Part shown: positions 61,348 through 64,000 of the stretch, piece after piece
How positions within the stretch are numbered: position 1 is the first letter of the stretch
Layout: every line of letters begins with the position of its first letter
Assembly: GCA_023446155.1 (NCBI GenBank)
Contig: JAEXIT010000005.1
Span: 1-64,000, forward strand
DNA length: 64,000 nucleotides
Source of the DNA: Bacteroidota bacterium
GTDB taxonomy: Bacteria > Bacteroidota > Bacteroidia > Flavobacteriales > Flavobacteriaceae
Direction of reading: 5' to 3'
Program-made: the position numbers and the translations under genes
The notes under the pieces: generated by a model
Told to the model about the DNA's origin: nothing
The model's input: the letters and a program-made list of their open reading frames with translations, nothing else
The model's database searches: none

Positions 61348-61698
61348 AGTGGAAGAGGATTAGTTAATCTTACAGAAGAAACTTTTTCACAAGCATTATT
61401 TAAAGGTGTCGAAAATGTGGGAGGATATTCCATTTATGGAACAAAAGGATTAGTAGGAAATACGCTTAATAGAAACATTTTTTTGATTGAAGCTTCAGGA
61501 GGAAAGAGTCTTTCAGGATTCAGGTCTTTTGTCGGAAGTTTAGAGCGCGAAGCTTTAGGAGCCGGTGCAAATAAAATATCTATTTACGGTTCATCGATCA
61601 TCAATAAAGGCTTTCTTAATCCTAATATAGCTAGACGCTTTGGTTACTCTTTTAAGCAATCAGGCAGCGGAGTATTTTTACAAAAAACTTTAAGATAA
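61198..61698 (+). CDS. Displaced RHS tip cassette 2 (orphan toxin of unknown fold)
   Basis: 166 residues. The first 50 (MRNLNGTPTATEEGALAFG, LLEQTGQVAK) repeat the pre-tip of the main protein. The remaining 116 are a different tip: GRGLVNLTEETFSQALFKG, GKSLSGFRSFVGSLEREAL, GANKISIYGSSIINKGFLN and ARRFGYSFKQSGSGVF. This faintly recalls the A...GF/Y region of GNAT acetyltransferases, but no catalytic motif can be named. Without signal peptide or delivery body it would stay in the cytosol if made; its role is probably as a recombination donor. An immunity-like gene follows after 7 bases. Confidence 0.8.
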   Translation: MRNLNGTPTATEEGALAFGSLPLWFIGGNAGAAQAEASTKLLEQTGQVAKSGRGLVNLTEETFSQALFKGVENVGGYSIYGTKGLVGNTLNRNIFLIEASGGKSLSGFRSFVGSLEREALGAGANKISIYGSSIINKGFLNPNIARRFGYSFKQSGSGVFLQKTLR

Positions 61699-61705
61699 AT
61701 TTACT

Positions 61706-62134
61706 ATGTATACTACTGATAAATCATCAATATATATATCCATTTTTAAAAGAAAAGGCGGAGAGGGGTTAAGCACTAAGATTATAATGGACATAGATAA
61801 TGAGAGGTATAATAGTTTGTTCGCTCAGCTAGAAGTAAATGAAAAGCCGTTGCTTATCTACTTTCAAAGCATGTTGAATTGGTTTTTGCTTACCAATAGT
61901 AGAATTTTGATGTCTAATGAGGGACAATTTACATTTTTATATCTTGCCGACATAATTGAGGTACATCCAGCATTACAGGAAGAAATGAATGATAAAATTA
62001 ACGATAAACAAAAGTTTACTAGGTTAAAAATAAAAATGAAAAATGGGAAGTATTTTGTTTGTAAATTGGAAAAAGGACAACCTTATGAAGGAATTTATCA
62101 GGTGTTGCATTATATAGCAACCAACAACTCTTAG
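61706..62134 (+). CDS. Probable immunity protein of tip cassette 2
   Basis: 142 residues, soluble. Predicted beta-rich with LLTNSRILMSNEGQFTFLYL and LKIKMKNGKYFVCKLEKG, then a C-terminal helix (YEGIYQVLHYIATNN). This arrangement is like small bacterial PH-type domains. Position directly after an orphan tip marks it as the immunity partner; no sequence evidence beyond context. Confidence 0.7.
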   Translation: MYTTDKSSIYISIFKRKGGEGLSTKIIMDIDNERYNSLFAQLEVNEKPLLIYFQSMLNWFLLTNSRILMSNEGQFTFLYLADIIEVHPALQEEMNDKINDKQKFTRLKIKMKNGKYFVCKLEKGQPYEGIYQVLHYIATNNS

Positions 62135-62152
62135 ATTATTGTGTTTTACTTG

Positions 62153-62260
62153 ATGCAACTAGATGCTCGTATTATGGAACAAACTTTAATCAACCAATAC
62201 GGTTTAAATAATTTATTGAATATAGGAGAGTAGGATTTTGTATATCCTGAATTTGAATGA
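62153..62260 (+). pseudogene. Relic of a toxin C-terminus and a gene tail
   Basis: The short frame 62153-62233 reads MQLDARIMEQTLINQYGLNN then LLNIGE-stop. The pattern DARIMEQ..I..YGL.NLLN is the usual last segment of several polymorphic-toxin tips, so this is the tail of a lost tip. Straight after its TAG comes GATTTTGTATATCCTGAATTTGAATGA (read D-F-V-Y-P-E-F-E-stop), which shares 14 bases with the tails at 41967 and 41479. The segment up to the next cassette boundary has no intact gene. Confidence 0.55.
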
Positions 62261-62330
62261 AACAGAAGTTCAGTAAGTCCGAGTTTTTTACATTGCATAT
62301 CTCCTCTAGAAAAAGTTGACGAACTAATAG

Positions 62331-62365
62331 TCGACCTATTTTAGGACAAGTCTTCTTTACTAAAA
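62331..62365 (+). repeat. Cassette-boundary spacer, variant copy with inverted motif
   Basis: TCGACCTATTTTAGGA at 62331-62346 is the reverse complement form of TCCTAAAATAGGTTGA with one change. It is followed by CAAGTCTTCTTTACTAAAAAG, matching the spacer before copy 4. An AAAAGTTGAC about 15 bases upstream gives the region the look of an insertion-sequence end. Confidence 0.6.
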
Positions 62366-62536
62366 AGAAACGTTCAGAATGGTAGTATGCGTAACCTTAA
62401 CGGTACGCCTACCGCCACAGAAGAGGGTGCTTTAGCTTTTGGTTCGTTACCTTTATGGTTTATAGGAGGTAATGCGGGGGCATCGCAAGCTGAGGCAAGT
62501 ACCAAGTTGTTGGAGCAAACCGGGCAAGTTGCTAAG
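62366..62536 (+). repeat. Junction repeat copy 3
   Basis: 171 bp, keeps the ATG at 62387. Small differences from copy 1 include AAACGTTCAGAATGG at its start and GGGGCATCGC near the middle. Sequence diverges after the V-A-K codons as in the other copies. Confidence 0.92.
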
Positions 62537-62863
62537 ACGGGACTTACAAATCCACAGTTAGTTCAGAAATCTGCAACATTAGCAGAAAGGACAATTGGAA
62601 GACAAGGACCAGTTGCAGGAATAGCAAAACATAAGTATGCAACTAATTTATTAGATAGGTATCAAAGCATTTACGGACATAAGGGATTATTTTCCAACCA
62701 TTCATTTAATAATGGTGTTGGTAATCGTGGTATTTTAGATGTACTTGATAGAACAAATGGAATTATTTACGACTTTAAGTTTGGTAAAGCGGTTATGAGC
62801 CCAGCGCAATACAATAAATATTATAACAATTTTGGATTACCTATTCAAGTAATAAAACCTTAG
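62387..62863 (+). CDS. Displaced RHS tip cassette 3 (PD-(D/E)xK-like nuclease tip)
   Basis: 158 residues. About 50 residues of junction are followed by a tip homologous to the tip of the main RHS protein: VAGIAKHKYATNLLDRYQS, RGILDVL and IYDFKFGKAVM against VAGTLKHTYAKNLLSRYQS, KGFLDVV and IYDFKFGNGVM. The D...D-x-K residues of a restriction-endonuclease-like fold are conserved in both. No signal peptide. An immunity gene related to the first one follows 2 bases later. It is a diverged alternative of the active tip and a likely exchange partner. Confidence 0.85.
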   Translation: MRNLNGTPTATEEGALAFGSLPLWFIGGNAGASQAEASTKLLEQTGQVAKTGLTNPQLVQKSATLAERTIGRQGPVAGIAKHKYATNLLDRYQSIYGHKGLFSNHSFNNGVGNRGILDVLDRTNGIIYDFKFGKAVMSPAQYNKYYNNFGLPIQVIKP

Positions 62864-62865
62864 AA

Positions 62866-63561
62866 ATGGCAGAAGATATTAAGGAAATAAAGAAATTGGT
62901 TAAGGATAATTGGGTTGATGCTTTCCCTGAATTATCTGCATTTGCTCACAATAAATTTTACAAAGTAGTAGGTTGTTTTGTTGTTGGAATTGAAGCCGTA
63001 AATATTCCTAATATTGAAGGGTATAAACCTCACTTTGTAGCCTATCCATTATGGAAAGAGGACATAAAAAAGTGTTTAGATACTCCTTCGCTTTACATAT
63101 GTGTAGAAGATCAAAAAAAGTTTCAATTTTCTATACCTTATCTGAAGCATGGTGTTTTGATTAGTGAAGCTGTCGAATGTTTTAAAAAGCAAATTCCAAT
63201 TTCCTTAAATGGCAATATCAATTTGAAATCCTTGTTTGATTTAGTAGATAGTCGTTTTAATGATATTTTGGTTAAATCAAATTCTGCACAACAAGCGAAA
63301 TTATTTGAGTTGAAATTTTATTCAGCTCTGTATGTAGGAAGTCAAAGCCAAGTACAAAATGTATTAAATCAAATTGAGCAGTCAGGCAAAAGTTGGAATA
63401 TGAATATGTTTGAAATGTGGTATGGTAAATTTGATGTGTGGTTGCAAGGGCTACGACAAAAAGTAAGTAACCGAGAAGATTTTTTAAAACAGATAGAAGA
63501 GAATAAACAGGATAAAAAAATATCACAGTTGAAAAGTTCTGAACTTACAACATATGACTAA
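62866..63561 (+). CDS. Immunity protein of tip cassette 3
   Basis: 231 residues, homologous over its length to the immunity protein at 60445-61131. Shared blocks are WVDAFPELSAFAHNKFYKVV, VAYPLWKEDIKKCLDTP, and a nearly identical C-terminus FLKQIEENKQDKKISQLKSS. The middle differs most, as expected if immunity and tip co-diverged. It starts 2 bases after the tip stop and ends directly before boundary motif TCCTAAAATAGGTTGA (63562-63577). Confidence 0.82.
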   Translation: MAEDIKEIKKLVKDNWVDAFPELSAFAHNKFYKVVGCFVVGIEAVNIPNIEGYKPHFVAYPLWKEDIKKCLDTPSLYICVEDQKKFQFSIPYLKHGVLISEAVECFKKQIPISLNGNINLKSLFDLVDSRFNDILVKSNSAQQAKLFELKFYSALYVGSQSQVQNVLNQIEQSGKSWNMNMFEMWYGKFDVWLQGLRQKVSNREDFLKQIEENKQDKKISQLKSSELTTYD

Positions 63562-63608
63562 TCCTAAAATAGGTTGACAGATTTTAAGACAAGTCTCCTT
63601 TACTAAAA
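63562..63608 (+). repeat. Cassette-boundary spacer, copy B
   Basis: TCCTAAAATAGGTTGA at 63562-63577 followed by CAGATTTTAAGACAAGTCTCCTTTACTAAAA, leading into junction repeat copy 4. It matches copy A in the motif and in the GACAAGTCT segment. Confidence 0.75.
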
Positions 63609-63779
63609 AGAAGCGTTCAGGATGGTAGTAGGCGTAACCTCAACGGTACGCCTACCGCCACAGAAGAGGGCGCTTTAGCGTTTGGGTCGTTACCGTTATG
63701 GTTTATAGGAGGTAATGTTGGCGCGACACAAGCAGAGGCAAGTACCAAATTGTTGGAGCAAACCGGGCAAGTTGCGAAA
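63609..63779 (+). repeat. Junction repeat copy 4 (start codon lost)
   Basis: 171 bp, same length as the other copies. The ATG of copies 2 and 3 is AGG here (63630-63632), so the encoded block reads G-S-R-R-N-L-N-G. A stop (TAA, 63585-63587) lies upstream in frame, with no ATG, GTG or TTG between it and the repeat. Confidence 0.9.
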
Positions 63780-64000
63780 ACGAGTAGCCAGATATTGAGT
63801 TGGGGAAATAATGCAAAAGGGCATTTAGTAAAACACGCTGATGTACTAGGATTTGGAGGACACACTCCTCAACAACTTCAAAAAATGTTACCCCAATTAA
63901 GGGGTGCTGCAAATCAACTGTATAACAATATTAATCCTGCATTGACTCGACTAGGTCGTTGGGGTGGACAAACCGATGATGTATTAATGCACATTACAAA
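63630..64000 (+). pseudogene. Displaced RHS tip cassette 4, start-less and cut by the window edge
   Basis: The open frame continues from the junction (TPTATEEGALAFGSLPLW, GNVGATQAEASTKLL, QTGQVAK) into a fourth tip: SSQILSWGNNAKGHLVKHAD, FGGHTPQQLQKMLPQLRG and RLGRWGGQTDDVLMHI. The HLVKHA segment with a following Gly/His stretch is of the kind seen in several RNase-type polymorphic toxins, but the family is not identified. With no start codon this cassette should be silent unless it recombines into the RHS gene. The end of the tip and its immunity gene lie beyond the window. Confidence 0.75.

Noticed and set aside
61126..62365. Intact insertion sequence between cassettes
   Set aside because: Inverted copies of TCCTAAAATAGGTTGA suggest IS ends, but the DNA between them encodes tip and immunity genes and no transposase, so only a possible remnant is claimed.
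59940..63779. CRISPR array
   Set aside because: The repeats are 171 bp, protein-coding, about 0.15 to 1.2 kb apart and separated by genes; no short palindromic repeats of 25-40 bp with regular spacers and no cas genes were seen.

Overview
The window is chromosomal DNA from a member of the Bacteroidota, most likely a Flavobacterium-like species of the Flavobacteriaceae. Supporting signs are promoters of the Bacteroidota form TTG-N19/20-TAnnTTTG, type IX secretion C-terminal sorting domains, a short NuoG lacking its large C-terminal domain, and the flavobacterial style of the housekeeping genes.

Left part (1 to about 39.5 kb) is mostly housekeeping. It opens with the N-terminal end of a SpvB/RHS-type surface protein (minus strand, cut by the window edge) behind a small secreted T9SS cargo protein. 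Next comes a complete 14-gene complex I operon, nuoA to nuoN, transcribed right to left from a promoter at about 14.4 kb and ending in a strong hairpin terminator at about 1.4 kb. Then follow a cold-shock protein, aspS, a small MORN-like protein, a four-gene tetR-tolC-MFP-RND efflux operon with a clear palindromic operator, a polyprenyl diphosphate synthase, the 2-oxoglutarate dehydrogenase genes sucA-sucB, a Tet-type MFS exporter, several unknowns, a T9SS adhesin-like protein, a retropepsin-like protease, tatD, an acyltransferase overlapping a type I asparaginase gene, and tRNA-Ser(GGA).

Middle part (39.7 to 52.7 kb) is an accessory island, transcribed almost entirely on the minus strand. 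It holds short orphan proteins of the kind found in polymorphic-toxin immunity loci, a tightly overlapping five-gene operon headed by an ankyrin-repeat protein (with a small lipoprotein ORF carrying an in-frame TAG just upstream), an R2K-like ATP-grasp protein, a methyltransferase, a small cytochrome c and a 45-bp duplicated gene tail.

Right part (53.1 kb to the end) is a polymorphic toxin locus. A 2450-residue secreted SpvB/FG-GAP/YD-repeat/RHS-core protein ends in a PD-(D/E)xK-like nuclease tip and is followed by its immunity gene. Behind it stand at least three displaced tip cassettes. Each begins with a 171-bp copy of the codons that join the RHS body to the tip, then a different tip, then an immunity gene. 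A short conserved spacer precedes each repeat. The fourth cassette has lost the start codon (ATG to AGG) and can only be used as a recombination donor. This looks like a tandem store of alternative toxin warheads, and it is the most interesting feature of the window.
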